64,000 bases of DNA from Chitinophaga pinensis (GCA_943329075.2 CALQCM020000008.1:39251-103250); one strand, 5' to 3'; shown: positions 38,273 to 48,589, numbered from the stretch's first letter. The notes: a model not told the origin generated them from the letters alone. A program made the numbers and translations.

Positions 38273-39946
38273 TCAGTCTGTAACTGCGCCGGTGCTCGCG
38301 CTCGACACGAGCTTCATGTATTTGGCGAGCAGCCCGCGCGTGTAGCGCGGCTTGGGTTGTTTCCATTTCTTGCGCCGCTGCGCCAGTTCGCGCGCGCTGA
38401 TGTTCACCTGGATCAGGCGCTTGTGCGCATCGATGGTGATCGAATCACCTTCTTTCACCAGAGCGATCGGCCCGCCCTCGTAGGCTTCGGGCGCGACGTG
38501 GCCGACCACCATGCCCCAGGTGCCGCCGGAGAAGCGGCCGTCAGTGATGAGGCCGATTGATTCGCCGAGGCCCTGACCGATCAGTGCGGCAGTCGGCGCC
38601 AGCATTTCCTGCATGCCGGGGCCGCCTTTCGGACCTTCGTAACGGATGACGACGACGTCCCCCGGTTTGATCTTGCGCGCCATGATCGCTTTCATCACCG
38701 CCGGTTCGGAGTCGAACACGCGCGCGGGGCCGGTGATCATCGGCGATTTCAGGCCGGTGATCTTGGCGACACAACCTTCCGGTGCGAGATTGCCTTTGAG
38801 GATGGCAAGATGGCCCTGTTTATAGAGCGGGTTGTCCCATTGACGGATGACGTCCTGGTCGGCGCGCGGCGCCGCCGGGATTTTTGCCAGTTCCTGCGCC
38901 ATCGTGCGGCCGGTGATGGTCATGCACTCGCCATGCAGCAGACCGTGCGCGAGCAGCATTTTCAGCACCTGCGGCACACCGCCGGCGTGGTGGAAATCAA
39001 CCGCGACATATTTGCCCGAGGGCTTGAGATCGCACAACACCGGCACCTTGCGGCGTATGCGCTCGAAATCGTCAATCGTCCATTTCACCTCGGCGGCATG
39101 CGCGATGGCGAGGAAGTGCAGCACCGCGTTGGTCGAGCCGCCGGTCGCCATAATGAGCGCCACCGCATTCTCGATGGATTTTTTCGTGATGATGTCGCGC
39201 GGGCGCAGGTTGAGCTTGATGGCGTTGACCAGCACCGTCGCCGATGCTGCGGCCGAGTCGGCCTTCTCCGCGTCGGGCGAGGCCATTTGCGAAGATCCAA
39301 GCAGGCTCATGCCGAGCGCTTCGAACGATGACGACATGGTGTTTGCGGTGTACATGCCGCCGCAGGCGCCGACTGAAGGGCAGGCGTTTTTCTCGATGCC
39401 GATGAAATCTTCGTCGTTCATCTTGCCGGCGCTGTAGGCGCCGACCGCTTCGAACACGCTGACAACGGTGAGGTCCTGGCCTTTCCATTTGCCCGGCTTG
39501 ATGGTGCCGGCGTAGACGTAGATGCCGGGCACGTTGATGCGTGCCATCGCGATCATGCCGCCCGGCATGTTCTTGTCGCAGCCGCCGCACACCAGCACGC
39601 CGTCCATGGCTTGACCATTCACCGAGGTTTCGATCGCGTCGGCGATGACTTCGCGCGACACCAGCGAATATTTCATCGCCTCGGTGCCCATGCCGATGCC
39701 GTCGGTAATGGTCGGCACGCCGAACACCTGCGGCATCGCGCCTTCCTTGCGCAGTGCGGCCATGGCGCGATCGACCAGCGGCTGGATGCCTGCGTTGCAG
39801 GGGTTCATGTTCGAGTGCCCGTTGGCAACGCCGACGATGGGTTTTTCAAAATCGCTGTCGCCGAAGCCGACGGCGCGCAACATGGCGCGATTGGGTGAAC
39901 GGGCAACGCCCGCGGTGATGAGATGACTGCGTCGATTGAGTGCCAT
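38273..39946 (-). CDS. ilvD: Dihydroxy-acid dehydratase
   Basis: Fe-S dehydratase of isoleucine/valine synthesis. 557 residues from ATG 39946 ([22 protein letters not shown]); the frame is open 11 codons further up. Cluster cysteines are visible in [19 protein letters not shown] and [16 protein letters not shown], with [17 protein letters not shown] near the C-terminus. Divergent from lgt across 61 bases. Confidence 0.96.
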   Translation of the reverse strand: MALNRRSHLITAGVARSPNRAMLRAVGFGDSDFEKPIVGVANGHSNMNPCNAGIQPLVDRAMAALRKEGAMPQVFGVPTITDGIGMGTEAMKYSLVSREVIADAIETSVNGQAMDGVLVCGGCDKNMPGGMIAMARINVPGIYVYAGTIKPGKWKGQDLTVVSVFEAVGAYSAGKMNDEDFIGIEKNACPSVGACGGMYTANTMSSSFEALGMSLLGSSQMASPDAEKADSAAASATVLVNAIKLNLRPRDIITKKSIENAVALIMATGGSTNAVLHFLAIAHAAEVKWTIDDFERIRRKVPVLCDLKPSGKYVAVDFHHAGGVPQVLKMLLAHGLLHGECMTITGRTMAQELAKIPAAPRADQDVIRQWDNPLYKQGHLAILKGNLAPEGCVAKITGLKSPMITGPARVFDSEPAVMKAIMARKIKPGDVVVIRYEGPKGGPGMQEMLAPTAALIGQGLGESIGLITDGRFSGGTWGMVVGHVAPEAYEGGPIALVKEGDSITIDAHKRLIQVNISARELAQRRKKWKQPKPRYTRGLLAKYMKLVSSASTGAVTD

Positions 39947-40007
39947 GATAGTCCGATCCAGTGAACGCTTATAATCCAAGATTCTATCCTAACCCCGGGC
40001 GGTCTTA

Positions 40008-40787
40008 GTGCTGGTACATCCGCAATTCGACCCGGTCGCCATTCATCTCGGCCCGCTGGCCGTGCGCTGGTACGGGCTGACTTATCTGATCGGTTTCGGC
40101 CTGATCTGGGCCATCGGCCGCTATGCGATCCGTAGGCGCACGCATTCGGTGTGGAGTTACGCCGATCTCGATGACGCGTTGTTCTACGGCATCCTCGGCA
40201 CCATCCTCGGCGGCCGCCTCGGCTATGTGTTTTTCTACAAATTCAGCGAGTATTTTGCCGAACCGTGGCGCATTTTTTACGTGTGGGAAGGCGGCATGTC
40301 GTTCCACGGCGGATTTATCGGCGTGGTGATCGCCATGGCCTGGTACGCACGCGCGCACCGCCAGAATGCGCTGGCGATTATCGACTTCATCGCGCCGCTG
40401 GTGCCGCTCGGGTTGGGCAGCGGACGGCTCGGCAATTTCATCAACGGCGAACTGTGGGGCCGCGCCACTGATTTGCCGTGGGCGATGGTGTTTCCGCAGG
40501 TCGACGGCGTGCCGCGCCACCCGTCGCAGCTCTATGAGTTCGCGCTCGAGGGCGTCGTGCTGTTTGCACTGCTGTGGTGGTACGCCGCCAAGCCGCGACC
40601 GCGCGGTGCGGTGGCCGCGGCCTTCCTCGTTGGCTACGGCACCTTCCGTTTTGCCGTGGAATTCACGCGCGAACCCGACAGCTTTCTCGGCCTGCTCGCG
40701 CTGGGCCTCAGCATGGGACAGTGGCTGTCACTGCCCATGATTGCTGCAGGGATCGCGCTGTTCGCGTTGGCGAACAGACAGCGCTAG
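40008..40787 (+). CDS. lgt: Prolipoprotein diacylglyceryl transferase
   Basis: Integral inner-membrane enzyme that attaches diacylglycerol to the lipobox Cys. 259 residues, seven predicted membrane spans. Conserved: [35 protein letters not shown] (catalytic His region) and [18 protein letters not shown] (Lgt signature). GTG start at 40008 gives the standard [21 protein letters not shown]-terminus. The 3' end overlaps convergent sapC by 4 bases. Confidence 0.96.
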   Translation: MLVHPQFDPVAIHLGPLAVRWYGLTYLIGFGLIWAIGRYAIRRRTHSVWSYADLDDALFYGILGTILGGRLGYVFFYKFSEYFAEPWRIFYVWEGGMSFHGGFIGVVIAMAWYARAHRQNALAIIDFIAPLVPLGLGSGRLGNFINGELWGRATDLPWAMVFPQVDGVPRHPSQLYEFALEGVVLFALLWWYAAKPRPRGAVAAAFLVGYGTFRFAVEFTREPDSFLGLLALGLSMGQWLSLPMIAAGIALFALANRQR

Positions 40788-41581
40788 TCGGCTTTCTTCG
40801 CCGGCTTGGCTGCGGCGCGGTTCGCCAGCGCGGTATTGCGCGCCAGCACACGCTGGAAGTTGTCGAGCGAAATCAGGTGCGCGTAAATGCGTCCGAGCAC
40901 GCCTTTTTGCGTCAGGTCCTTGAGCACGGTGCCATCGAGCTGGGCGATTTTTTCCTCGGCGATGCGGAACATGCCGGTGAGCTGGATCGGTTCGCCCTGG
41001 TCAGGGGTGGCCTGCATGGTGAAGGGTTCAAGCAGCTGATGTTCTACCAGCAGGCGGCACATTTCCTCGGTGCGTGCCAGATCGGCTTCGTATTCGAACA
41101 GCAGCTTTTGCCGGGTTTCCCACTCGGCCGTCGCAGCGCCTTTGTCGTCGAAGAGTTTTTCACCCTTGTCGTTGATGGCGCGCTTTTCCACGCAGGCGAC
41201 GCGTTCCGGCGCTTCCTGACCGTCGACCATCACGCGCGTCATGCAGAAGGGATAGCGGCGCACATAGGCCGGCAGATAAGCGCGGCGGTCCCAGGTGTTG
41301 TCCCACATGACGAAGAGGTTTTGTTGTGCGGCGAGGCCGGTGACCAGCATCGGCGTGAACGTTTTGCCCTGATCGCCCGAAATGAACACCAGCGGATAGT
41401 CGCGGCTTGCCACCGGAAACTCGGTAAAGCTCACCGGCATCGGATTCATGTTGCGGAAGGTCATCGGCAGCGCCGTTCCTTTAGGCAACAGCACGCGGTG
41501 CGCTTTGGTGAGTGCAACGACTTCCTGAAAACCGTACGGCGGCGTGATTTGCGGCGTGGTCGTATCCGGGGTGGTCGGCAT
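40784..41581 (-). CDS. SapC-family protein
   Basis: 265 residues. SapC family by overall pattern ([66 protein letters not shown]). The family is named after a Campylobacter S-layer export locus, but most members have no established role. No signal peptide or membrane span. The gene stands alone, convergent with lgt, and has a TATAAT -10 embedded in a perfect palindrome. Confidence 0.85.
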   Translation of the reverse strand: MPTTPDTTTPQITPPYGFQEVVALTKAHRVLLPKGTALPMTFRNMNPMPVSFTEFPVASRDYPLVFISGDQGKTFTPMLVTGLAAQQNLFVMWDNTWDRRAYLPAYVRRYPFCMTRVMVDGQEAPERVACVEKRAINDKGEKLFDDKGAATAEWETRQKLLFEYEADLARTEEMCRLLVEHQLLEPFTMQATPDQGEPIQLTGMFRIAEEKIAQLDGTVLKDLTQKGVLGRIYAHLISLDNFQRVLARNTALANRAAAKPAKKAD

Positions 41582-41601
41582 GGCGCTGTCCTCTTCTATA
41601 A

Positions 41602-41632
41602 GGGGAGCGCGGATTATAGCCCAGCGCTCCCC
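41602..41632 (-). promoter_or_regulatory. sapC promoter -10 inside a 9+9 palindrome (operator candidate)
   Basis: Arms GGGGAGCGC (41602-41610) and GCGCTCCCC (41624-41632) are perfectly complementary around 13 bases. On the minus strand the centre contains TATAAT (41618-41613), placed about 32 bases upstream of the ATG, with no clear -35. An interrupted palindrome bracketing a -10 is what a repressor or activator site would look like. It could also form an RNA hairpin. Confidence 0.45.
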
Positions 41633-41694
41633 TATTGCCCGACTGCCGCGCCTTTCAGAAGCGGTGATTTGCTGCTAGAATAATCACTTACCGT

Positions 41695-41770
<76 letters not shown>

Positions 41771-41856
41771 CCCTTTCCGCTTACAGCCTGTGCCGCCGCC
41801 GGATCAATGTTGCCGGCCTCCGGCAATGCCGTGGCCGCCAATGAATGGATGCGGCT

Positions 41857-42999
41857 TCAGGCGCGGTGTTTGGCGACGAAATTCCAGTCGATCTCGATAC
41901 CAAAACCGGGTGCGTCATTCAGATGCACGCGCCCGTTTTTGATCTCCGCGCGATTCTTGTAGAGCCCGAGCCAGAGCGGATCCGGATCGCCGTTCGATTC
42001 GCAGCCGTAAGCCGTGCCCGGAAACGCGGCGCACAGATGGGCGTGCAGTTCCGGCACCTGGTGCGGCGAAATGCGCGCGCCGAGCTGTTCGGCCAGATGC
42101 GCGACGCGCAGCGATTCGGTGAAGCCGCCGTGGCGCGTGGAATCGAACTGCACATATTTCACGCCGCCGGTGGTGATGTAATCGCGCGTCGAGAAGCGGT
42201 GCATTTCGCGCTCGCAATGCGCCAGCGGCAGGTTGATTGCCTCGGCGAGCCTGCGGAAATCCGCCGGCTGCAGATACCAGTAGAGCGGTTCTTCAAACCA
42301 GAACGCGCGGTACGGTTCAACCGCACGCGCAAATGCGATCGCGGTCTCGACGTCGTAGGCGGCGGTACAGTCGAGCAGCAAAGTGGTGTCCGGTCCGATC
42401 GCCTCCCGCGTGAGTCGCACGCGCTCGACGTCTTCCTGCAGCGTCTGGCCGCCGGCTTTTAGCTTGACGGCGGTGTAGCCCTTGGCGACAAACGAGGCCA
42501 TTTCTTCGGCAAAGCCATCGACGCGGCTATCTTCGCGGTAATAGCCGCCGGTGGCGTAGGCATGCACGGTTTTTTGCGTGGCACCGAGCAGGCGGTACAC
42601 CGGCATATTGGCGGCCTTGCCCTTGATGTCCCACAGCGCGAGATCGATGCCGGCCAGTGCGGCGGTGATTTGCGCGCGCGCATTGCGCGGCAGCGGCGGC
42701 GGCAGTCCGTCCTCGGCGCGGAAGCCATGCGGGCGGGGCGTGGTCAGCGAGAAGAGTTTTTCCCAGACCTCAATGTGCGCGAGCGCGTCCATGCCGCAGG
42801 CGACTTCACCGAGTTTCACCACCCAGTCACAAATATCTTTCAATGGCGCGCCGTGTATCTGTCCGACGCCGGTAATGCCTTCGTCGGTCTGGACTTCGAC
42901 GATCACGGCGGCGGCATGCCGCATCGGTTCGTGTGCGGTGGTGCGCGGCACCTTGAAGGCGATGGCGGCGGGATGCGGTTTGATGGCGGTGATGCGCAT
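41857..42999 (-). CDS. Mandelate racemase/muconate-lactonizing-type enolase superfamily protein
   Basis: 380 residues. N-terminal capping domain (about 1-120), then the barrel with catalytic Lys179-x-Lys181 (VKLKAGG), metal ligands Asp210 (LLLDC), Glu236 (WFEEP) and Glu263 (HCERE), Asp286 (QFDSTRHGG) and His313 (SPHQVPELHAH). A KxK on strand 2 with a His/Asp dyad is the mandelate-racemase subgroup pattern, typical of acid-sugar dehydratases or racemases. Divergent from the bicupin gene over a 323-base gap. Substrate not readable. Confidence 0.88.
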   Translation of the reverse strand: MRITAIKPHPAAIAFKVPRTTAHEPMRHAAAVIVEVQTDEGITGVGQIHGAPLKDICDWVVKLGEVACGMDALAHIEVWEKLFSLTTPRPHGFRAEDGLPPPLPRNARAQITAALAGIDLALWDIKGKAANMPVYRLLGATQKTVHAYATGGYYREDSRVDGFAEEMASFVAKGYTAVKLKAGGQTLQEDVERVRLTREAIGPDTTLLLDCTAAYDVETAIAFARAVEPYRAFWFEEPLYWYLQPADFRRLAEAINLPLAHCEREMHRFSTRDYITTGGVKYVQFDSTRHGGFTESLRVAHLAEQLGARISPHQVPELHAHLCAAFPGTAYGCESNGDPDPLWLGLYKNRAEIKNGRVHLNDAPGFGIEIDWNFVAKHRA

Positions 43000-43322
43000 G
43001 GTGTTCTTCCGTCAGTGTGGGTGAAGGGGTTGGCGGCAGGCAGCTTTTTGAGAGTGCTGCCCGTATCGCAGCGTCGGTGTGTGCCCGTGCAGCGCTGCGC
43101 AACCGTGTGCGTATTGTATGTCAACGTTGCTGGTTCGTTGGTGACCGGCACACGTCGCGCTGAGCACAAAAAATTGCGCCTGCCGCGGTTGCAGCCCGCG
43201 CAGAGGGCGCTTATGCTTGCCGGTTCCGGATGTCGATAACAGCGAATCAGCGCAGCCGCAGTGTTCGCAGGTCGTTCTCGAGTATCCACGCATTTACCTG
43301 TGAACTGTGAAAGTGAGGCGCA
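43000..43322. other. 323-base divergent intergenic region
   Basis: Lies between the start of the enolase gene (minus) and the bicupin gene (plus), so it must hold both promoters. No hexamer pair with proper spacing was convincing on either strand, and no regulator gene flanks it. Short open frames here are not coding-like. Nothing else recognised. Confidence 0.6.
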
Positions 43323-44474
43323 ATGTCTTCTTTGAAACCGATCCGGCGCCTAGTCGCCGGCAACAATGCGGCGGGTTCTGCCGTTGTTCTGATCGACGGT
43401 GCCGCGCCGAATGCGCACCCGTCTTCGATGTCTTCCGCGCGCGGACACACGGACTTGTGGGTATGGAATGAGTCGCCGATGGCGTTGTCCGATACGGCTG
43501 ACGCCGGCAATCTGAAATATGTGTTCCCCGGCGTGCCGCAGGGCGGTCACCTGCGCGTCGTGCAAAGCGTCGGGCGGCCGGCGAACTACGATCCGGCCAA
43601 AGATCCCGAGCTCGTAGCGCCGCAGGCGCCGCAGCTGCGGCCCGGGGCAACCGGCGTGTGGGACCGCGGCGGCAACAGTGTTTGCACCTCGTCCATGCAC
43701 AAAACGCAGACCGTCGATTACGGCATGATGCTCAACGGGCAGCGCGAGCTCGTGCTCGATGAGGGCAGACTGCTGATGCAGCCGGGCGACATCGTGATCC
43801 AGGTCGGCGCGTGGCACCTGTGGGGTTATCCGGTCGACGGGCAGATGGCCTTCGACATGATAGGCGCCGATTTTCCCGGCGGTAACGGCAGCGCGATCGG
43901 CAACGACAAGCCGCTGGCACCGTCGCCGGCCCCGGCCGGCATCAAGCTCACGCGTCGCATCGTTGCGATCGACCGGCCTGACGGTAAAAGCGTTGTCGTC
44001 AGCGACGGCCCCTGCCCGGATGTGCTGCTCGATCCGGCGCGCCCCGGCTTCGCCTCGCAACGCATGTGGGTGACGGCGCGCAGCCCCGCGCCCATCGTCT
44101 ATGAGTCGCTGCACCTGCCGCGCACGCTCGAGCCGAAAAACGGCGGCACGGTTTTCCGCGTCGATATTCTGCCGCCGGACCGCGACTGGCAGGGCAAGGT
44201 CGGCGAACAGGAGGTGCGCAAATTTTTTGCCGCGATGGGTTCGCCGGCGGCCTCGGCGTGGAGCGCCGCTGCCAAACATCCGTATCTGCAGCACACCGCC
44301 ACCTTCGATTACTGCGTGGTGCTCGAGGGCGAGCTGGTACTCGTGCTCGATGACAAGGAAGTTGTTTTCAAGCAGGGCGAGGTGGCGCTGCTCAAGGGCG
44401 TGCGCTACGCCTGGAGCAACCGCACGGCGTCACGCGCGTTGCTGGCCGTCAGCACGCACGAAGGCAAACGCTGA
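43323..44474 (+). CDS. Bicupin-domain protein, putative metal-dependent oxygenase or isomerase
   Basis: 383 residues formed by a tandem duplication: half 1 (about 8-195) and half 2 (about 211-383) share R-R-(L/I)-V-A, SxVV(L/V)xDG, WV and a cupin core. In half 1 the cupin core has His126, Asp132 and His165 (GAWHLW). In half 2 the second-motif His is Tyr (VRYAW) and the first His is shifted by one (QHTATFDY), so one metal site is probably altered. No signal peptide. Followed after 75 bases by an acyl-CoA ligase. Role in the catabolic cluster is inferred. Confidence 0.83.
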   Translation: MSSLKPIRRLVAGNNAAGSAVVLIDGAAPNAHPSSMSSARGHTDLWVWNESPMALSDTADAGNLKYVFPGVPQGGHLRVVQSVGRPANYDPAKDPELVAPQAPQLRPGATGVWDRGGNSVCTSSMHKTQTVDYGMMLNGQRELVLDEGRLLMQPGDIVIQVGAWHLWGYPVDGQMAFDMIGADFPGGNGSAIGNDKPLAPSPAPAGIKLTRRIVAIDRPDGKSVVVSDGPCPDVLLDPARPGFASQRMWVTARSPAPIVYESLHLPRTLEPKNGGTVFRVDILPPDRDWQGKVGEQEVRKFFAAMGSPAASAWSAAAKHPYLQHTATFDYCVVLEGELVLVLDDKEVVFKQGEVALLKGVRYAWSNRTASRALLAVSTHEGKR

Positions 44475-44549
44475 GCGCCGGCGGTGGCCGTATGGGTCCG
44501 GTTGCCGGGTTGGTGCTTACACAAACAATGAAACGATGAAAAAGAAGCA

Positions 44550-46145
44550 ATGAAAAAGCCGCTGGAGATTCTGCAGCTCTACCCGTCGCACGATTACACC
44601 TTGCAGGGGGCGTTTGCCAGCCGCGCTGAGCGCCAGCCCGAGCGCCCGTTCATGTTGTTCGGGCAACGCACCTGGAGCTGGCGCGAGGCCGGGCAATGCA
44701 TGGACCGCATCGCCGCGCTGCTTGAAGCGCGCGGCATCCGCAAGGGCGACCGCGTCGGCGTCATGGGGCGTAATTGCGACGGCCATGTGCTTATGCTCTT
44801 TGCGTTGGCGCGCATCGGCGCGATCGACGTGCCGGTCAATCCCGAATTCGGCGTGACCGAAGCGCGTTATGTTTTTCAGCATGCCGAAGTGAGCGCCGTG
44901 GTCGCCAACAGCGAAACGCTGGCGGTGGCGCGCGAGGCCTGTGCGGAGCTCAAGACCAAGCCCTGGTTTCTCACACTCGATGTTCCCGCCGACGGTGTTG
45001 AATCGCTGCTCGAAGCCGCCGCACAGTGCACGCCATTGGCGGAGCCGCGCGCGGTCAACGCCGACGACACCTGCCTGATCGTCTACACCTCCGGCACGAC
45101 GGGTTTCCCCAAAGGCGCGATGCACAGCCAGCGCAGCTTCGTCACCGGCGGCGAGGCTTTCGTCCAGCGCGTCTATCTGCAGGATGACGACCGCGTGATG
45201 ATCGTGCTGCCGCTGTTTCACATCAACGCAACGTTTTACTCAACCGCCGGCACGCTGGCGGCCGGTTGCAGCATGGCGATCCTGCCGCGTTTTTCCGCGT
45301 CCACGTTCTGGCAGTCGGCGCTTGATTACGGCGCGACCGAAGTCAACATCATCGAGGCGATCGGCACCATGCTGATGAACCGCCCGCGCACGGAATACCG
45401 CGCCGGGCACAAGTTGCGCGCCGTCTACGGCGTGCGCCACCAGATGGAGGCGACCTTTCGCGATGAATTCAAAATCCCGCATCTGATCGGCGGTTACGGC
45501 ATGACGGAAATCCCCGGCGTGACCTGTAATCCAATCGAAGGGCTGCGCAAGCCCGGCAGCATGGGGCCGGTCGGACGTCATCCCGATCCGTCGCGCGCGT
45601 GGGCACAGTGTCGCGTCGTCGATGACGACGGAAAAGACGTCGCCGCAGACTGCGAGGGCGAACTGCTGGTCAAAACGCCCATCGTCATGCAGGGCTATTT
45701 CCGCGACGCTGAGCAAACCCGCGAGGCGTTCGTCGACGGCTGGTTCCGTACCGGCGATATCGTTAGGCGCGACGCAGACGGTTATTTTTTCTTCGTCAGC
45801 CGCAAGAAGGACATCATCCGCCGGCGCGGTGAAAACATTGCCGGCGCGGAGTTGGACCGTGTCATCGGCGCGCATCCGGCGGTGCACGAGGCGGCGGCCG
45901 TGGCGGTGCCCGCCGAGCTGGGCGAGGACGACATCCTGGTGGCCATCGTGCTCAAGCCCGGCATGCAGGCGGATGCGCAGGCGATTGCCGCGTGGTGCCG
46001 CGAGCAGTTAGCGCCGCAGAAGGTGCCGCGCTACGTGTTGTTCGTTGATGAGTTGCCGCACACGCCCACGCACAAGGTACTGAAGGCGGTGCTCAAGGCC
46101 GACACAACGTTGCGGCAGCGAGCGGTTGATTTGCAGCACAATTAA
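44550..46145 (+). CDS. AMP-forming acyl-CoA synthetase (CaiC-like)
   Basis: 531 residues of the ANL superfamily. P-loop-like YTSGTTGFPKGAMHSQRS (A3), GGYGMTEIPG (A5), GWFRTGDIVRRDADGYFFFVSRKKDIIRRRGENIAGAELD (A7-A8 hinge) and the C-terminal catalytic Lys region PTHKVLKAVL. Activates a carboxylic acid to its CoA thioester. Resembles crotonobetaine/carnitine-CoA ligases, but the substrate is unassigned. ATG 44550 is preceded by further in-frame-looking ATGs in other frames only. The Bug-type receptor gene follows after 62 bases. Confidence 0.9.
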   Translation: MKKPLEILQLYPSHDYTLQGAFASRAERQPERPFMLFGQRTWSWREAGQCMDRIAALLEARGIRKGDRVGVMGRNCDGHVLMLFALARIGAIDVPVNPEFGVTEARYVFQHAEVSAVVANSETLAVAREACAELKTKPWFLTLDVPADGVESLLEAAAQCTPLAEPRAVNADDTCLIVYTSGTTGFPKGAMHSQRSFVTGGEAFVQRVYLQDDDRVMIVLPLFHINATFYSTAGTLAAGCSMAILPRFSASTFWQSALDYGATEVNIIEAIGTMLMNRPRTEYRAGHKLRAVYGVRHQMEATFRDEFKIPHLIGGYGMTEIPGVTCNPIEGLRKPGSMGPVGRHPDPSRAWAQCRVVDDDGKDVAADCEGELLVKTPIVMQGYFRDAEQTREAFVDGWFRTGDIVRRDADGYFFFVSRKKDIIRRRGENIAGAELDRVIGAHPAVHEAAAVAVPAELGEDDILVAIVLKPGMQADAQAIAAWCREQLAPQKVPRYVLFVDELPHTPTHKVLKAVLKADTTLRQRAVDLQHN

Positions 46146-46207
46146 GGACGGCGGGCCGCTAGTTCCCGCAAATCGAAACGCGCCCCACACGAAGGAGAAT
46201 TGCCGTG

Positions 46208-47179
46208 ATGAAAAAAACGTTGGCCGGAATATGCGCGCTTCTCTGCACCGCCGCTCATTTCGCCTGTGCGCAGACTGCGGCAAACTTTCCGCTGAAGTCA
46301 GTCCGCGTGGTGGTGCCTTATCCGCCGGGCGGCGGTACTGACACGATCGGGCGGCCGATGGCGCAGCGGCTTGCCGAAAATACGCGTCAGCAGTTCATCA
46401 TCGACAATCGCGGCGGCGCCGGCGGCAACATCGGCATGGAACTCGTCGCAAAGTCGCCGCCCGACGGCTACACGCTGGTACTGGCGCTGACCGCGCAGCT
46501 GGCAGTCAACCCCGGCCTGTACAAGAAGCTCCCCTACGATCCGCTGAAGGATTTCGAACCGGTCACGCTGCTGGCGACCGGCCCCTATGTGCTGCTCGTG
46601 CATCCTTCATTGCCGGTGAAGAGCACAAAGGAACTGCTGGCGCTGGCACGTGCACGGCCAGGGCAGATCACCTACGGCTCGGCCGGCAACGGCAGCGGCG
46701 CGCATCTGGCGACCGAACTGCTCGGCAGTATGGCCGGCGTGAAAATGATCCATATCCCCTACAAGGGCGGCGGACCGGCGCTGGTCGACCTGCTGGCGGG
46801 CAACATCCAGATGACGTTTGCGACTTATCTGTCGAGCAGGCAGCACATCGATTCGGGCCGTATACGCGCGCTGGCCGTGAGCACGACGAAGCGGCTCTCC
46901 GGCGTGGACATCCCGACGGTCGCCGAGACCGGGCTGCCCGGTTTTGACGCCGGGGTCTGGTATGCCTATCTGGCGCCGGCCGGCACGCCGCGCGAGCTGG
47001 TGATGAAACTGAACAGCGAAATCATCCGCGCTTCCGAGCACGCCGAAATGAAGGCGGTTTATGCGCGCGCGGCCATCGAGCCGATCAACAGCACCCCCGA
47101 GGAACTGACTGCTTTCATGAAAGTGGAAATCGCCAAATGGGCGCGCGTCATCCGCGATGCGAAGGTGCAGGTTGACTGA
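46208..47179 (+). CDS. Bug-family (TctC-like) tripartite tricarboxylate transporter receptor
   Basis: 323-residue precursor with a signal peptide (MKKTLAGICALLCTAAHFACA-QT). The mature protein has FPLKSVRVVVPYPPGGGTDTIGRPMAQ and IDNRGGAGGNIGMELVAKSPPDGYTL, the family's ligand-binding signatures. ATG 46208 follows AAGGAG; GTG 46205 is an alternative. No membrane subunits (TctA/TctB) are near, which is usual for the many orphan Bug receptors of Burkholderiales. Probably delivers the carboxylate handled by the neighbouring enzymes. Confidence 0.93.
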   Translation: MKKTLAGICALLCTAAHFACAQTAANFPLKSVRVVVPYPPGGGTDTIGRPMAQRLAENTRQQFIIDNRGGAGGNIGMELVAKSPPDGYTLVLALTAQLAVNPGLYKKLPYDPLKDFEPVTLLATGPYVLLVHPSLPVKSTKELLALARARPGQITYGSAGNGSGAHLATELLGSMAGVKMIHIPYKGGGPALVDLLAGNIQMTFATYLSSRQHIDSGRIRALAVSTTKRLSGVDIPTVAETGLPGFDAGVWYAYLAPAGTPRELVMKLNSEIIRASEHAEMKAVYARAAIEPINSTPEELTAFMKVEIAKWARVIRDAKVQVD

Positions 47180-47220
47180 ACAATCGCGGCCGGTGCAGCA
47201 CCAGCGTGGCGGAATCAGCG

Positions 47221-48099
47221 ATGACGTTTAAAACGATCGGCGTGATGAGCCCCGGCAGCATGGGGCAGGCGATCGCGCAACAACTGCAACGCAATGGCTT
47301 CGAGGTCTGCACGGCACTCGACGGCCGCAGCGCGCGCACGCGCGAGCTGGCGCGCGCATCAAATATCCGCGATCTCGGTTCGCTCGATGCACTGGCCGCT
47401 CATTGCGATGTGATTCTGTCGCTGATGAACCCGGGTGCTGCGCTCGAATTTGCGCACCAACTCGCCGCTGCGATCCGGCGTGCCAACACGCGACCGCTGG
47501 TGGTCGATTGCAACGCCATCGCGCCGGACACCATGCGGGCGGTCTATGACGAAATTACCGCCAGTGGCGCGTGCTGCCTCGACGCCGGCGTGTTCAGTCC
47601 GCCGCCGCGCGACGGCGTGCAGGGACGGCTTTATGTGTCGGGACCCGACGCCGACGTCCTGCAGGTTTTTGCCACACCGCAGCTGGTTGTGCGTTCAATC
47701 AGCGTGCGCATCGGCGACGCCAGCGCGCTGAAGATGTGCGACGCCGTTATCAGCAAAGGTGTGACGGCGCTGGTGCTGCAGATGTTGATTGCCGCCGAAC
47801 GCCTTGGCGTCGGCGCTGAACTGGAGGCGCAGTTCTCGGCGCCGCGCCAACGGATCCACGACGCGGTGATTGACGCGCTGCCGGTGGTGCCATCGAAAGC
47901 CCATCGCTGGGTGCCCGAAGTGCTGGAAATCGCCAAAACGCTGAAGGCGGCCGGCATGACGCCGCAAATGATCGAGGGCGCGGCCGAAGTGTACCGATTT
48001 GTCGCTGCCACCGCGCTGGGGCGCGAAACGCCCGAGAGCCGCGACCAATCGCGCGACGGTCGCGCGGTGGTCAAGGCTCTCGCCGGCGAGCCCTGGTAG
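47221..48099 (+). CDS. NAD(P)-dependent 6-phosphogluconate-dehydrogenase-like/DUF1932 oxidoreductase
   Basis: 292 residues from ATG 47221. The N-terminal Rossmann domain begins FKTIGVMSPGSMGQAIAQQL (GxxxxG variant) with ILSLMNPG and VVDCNAIAPDT. The C-terminal helical domain (about 185-270) is of the DUF1932 type, with a Lys in LKMCDAVISKG in the position of the family's catalytic lysine. Beta-hydroxyacid-dehydrogenase-like. 41 bases after the Bug receptor on the same strand. Confidence 0.85.
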   Translation: MTFKTIGVMSPGSMGQAIAQQLQRNGFEVCTALDGRSARTRELARASNIRDLGSLDALAAHCDVILSLMNPGAALEFAHQLAAAIRRANTRPLVVDCNAIAPDTMRAVYDEITASGACCLDAGVFSPPPRDGVQGRLYVSGPDADVLQVFATPQLVVRSISVRIGDASALKMCDAVISKGVTALVLQMLIAAERLGVGAELEAQFSAPRQRIHDAVIDALPVVPSKAHRWVPEVLEIAKTLKAAGMTPQMIEGAAEVYRFVAATALGRETPESRDQSRDGRAVVKALAGEPW

Positions 48100-48201
48100 G
48101 GCGCGCCGCCGCCGGAAGCAGCATGGATTCACCGCGATTGAATTCGCTTCTGACAGGCTTCATCATAGCGCTGGACTGCAACAATTTTTAAAGGACGAGG
48201 C

Positions 48202-48585
48202 ATGAAGCAGACGATACACACGGCAGCGGCGCCGCAGGCCATCGGCACCTATTCGCAGGCAGTGCGCAGCGGCGACACCGTTTACATGTCGGGCCAGATC
48301 GGGCTCGATCCGCAAAGCATGCAGATGGTCGACGGTATCGACGCGCAGATCGTGCGCGTGTTTGAAAATCTGAAAGCGGTGGCCGCCGCAGCCGGCGGCA
48401 GTCTGGACGATGCGGTGCGCGTCACGGTCTACCTGACCGACCTGGCGCACTTTGCGCGCGTCAATGAAACCATGGCGAAGTATTTTCACGAACCTTATCC
48501 GGCGCGCGCCGCCGTCGGCGTGGCGAGTCTGCCGCGCGGCGCGTTAGTCGAGATCGACGCCGTTTTGGCGCTGGCGCGGACGTGA
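48202..48585 (+). CDS. ridA: RidA-family reactive intermediate deaminase
   Basis: 127 residues of the YjgF/YER057c/UK114 family, which hydrolyse reactive enamine/imine intermediates released by PLP enzymes. Signature [23 protein letters not shown] near the N-terminus, [20 protein letters not shown], and the C-terminal [18 protein letters not shown] containing the conserved Arg and Glu side chains. Begins 102 bases after the dehydrogenase gene, preceded by AAGGACGAGGC; recG follows after 4 bases. Confidence 0.95.
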   Translation: MKQTIHTAAAPQAIGTYSQAVRSGDTVYMSGQIGLDPQSMQMVDGIDAQIVRVFENLKAVAAAAGGSLDDAVRVTVYLTDLAHFARVNETMAKYFHEPYPARAAVGVASLPRGALVEIDAVLALART

Positions 48586-48589
48586 ACGT

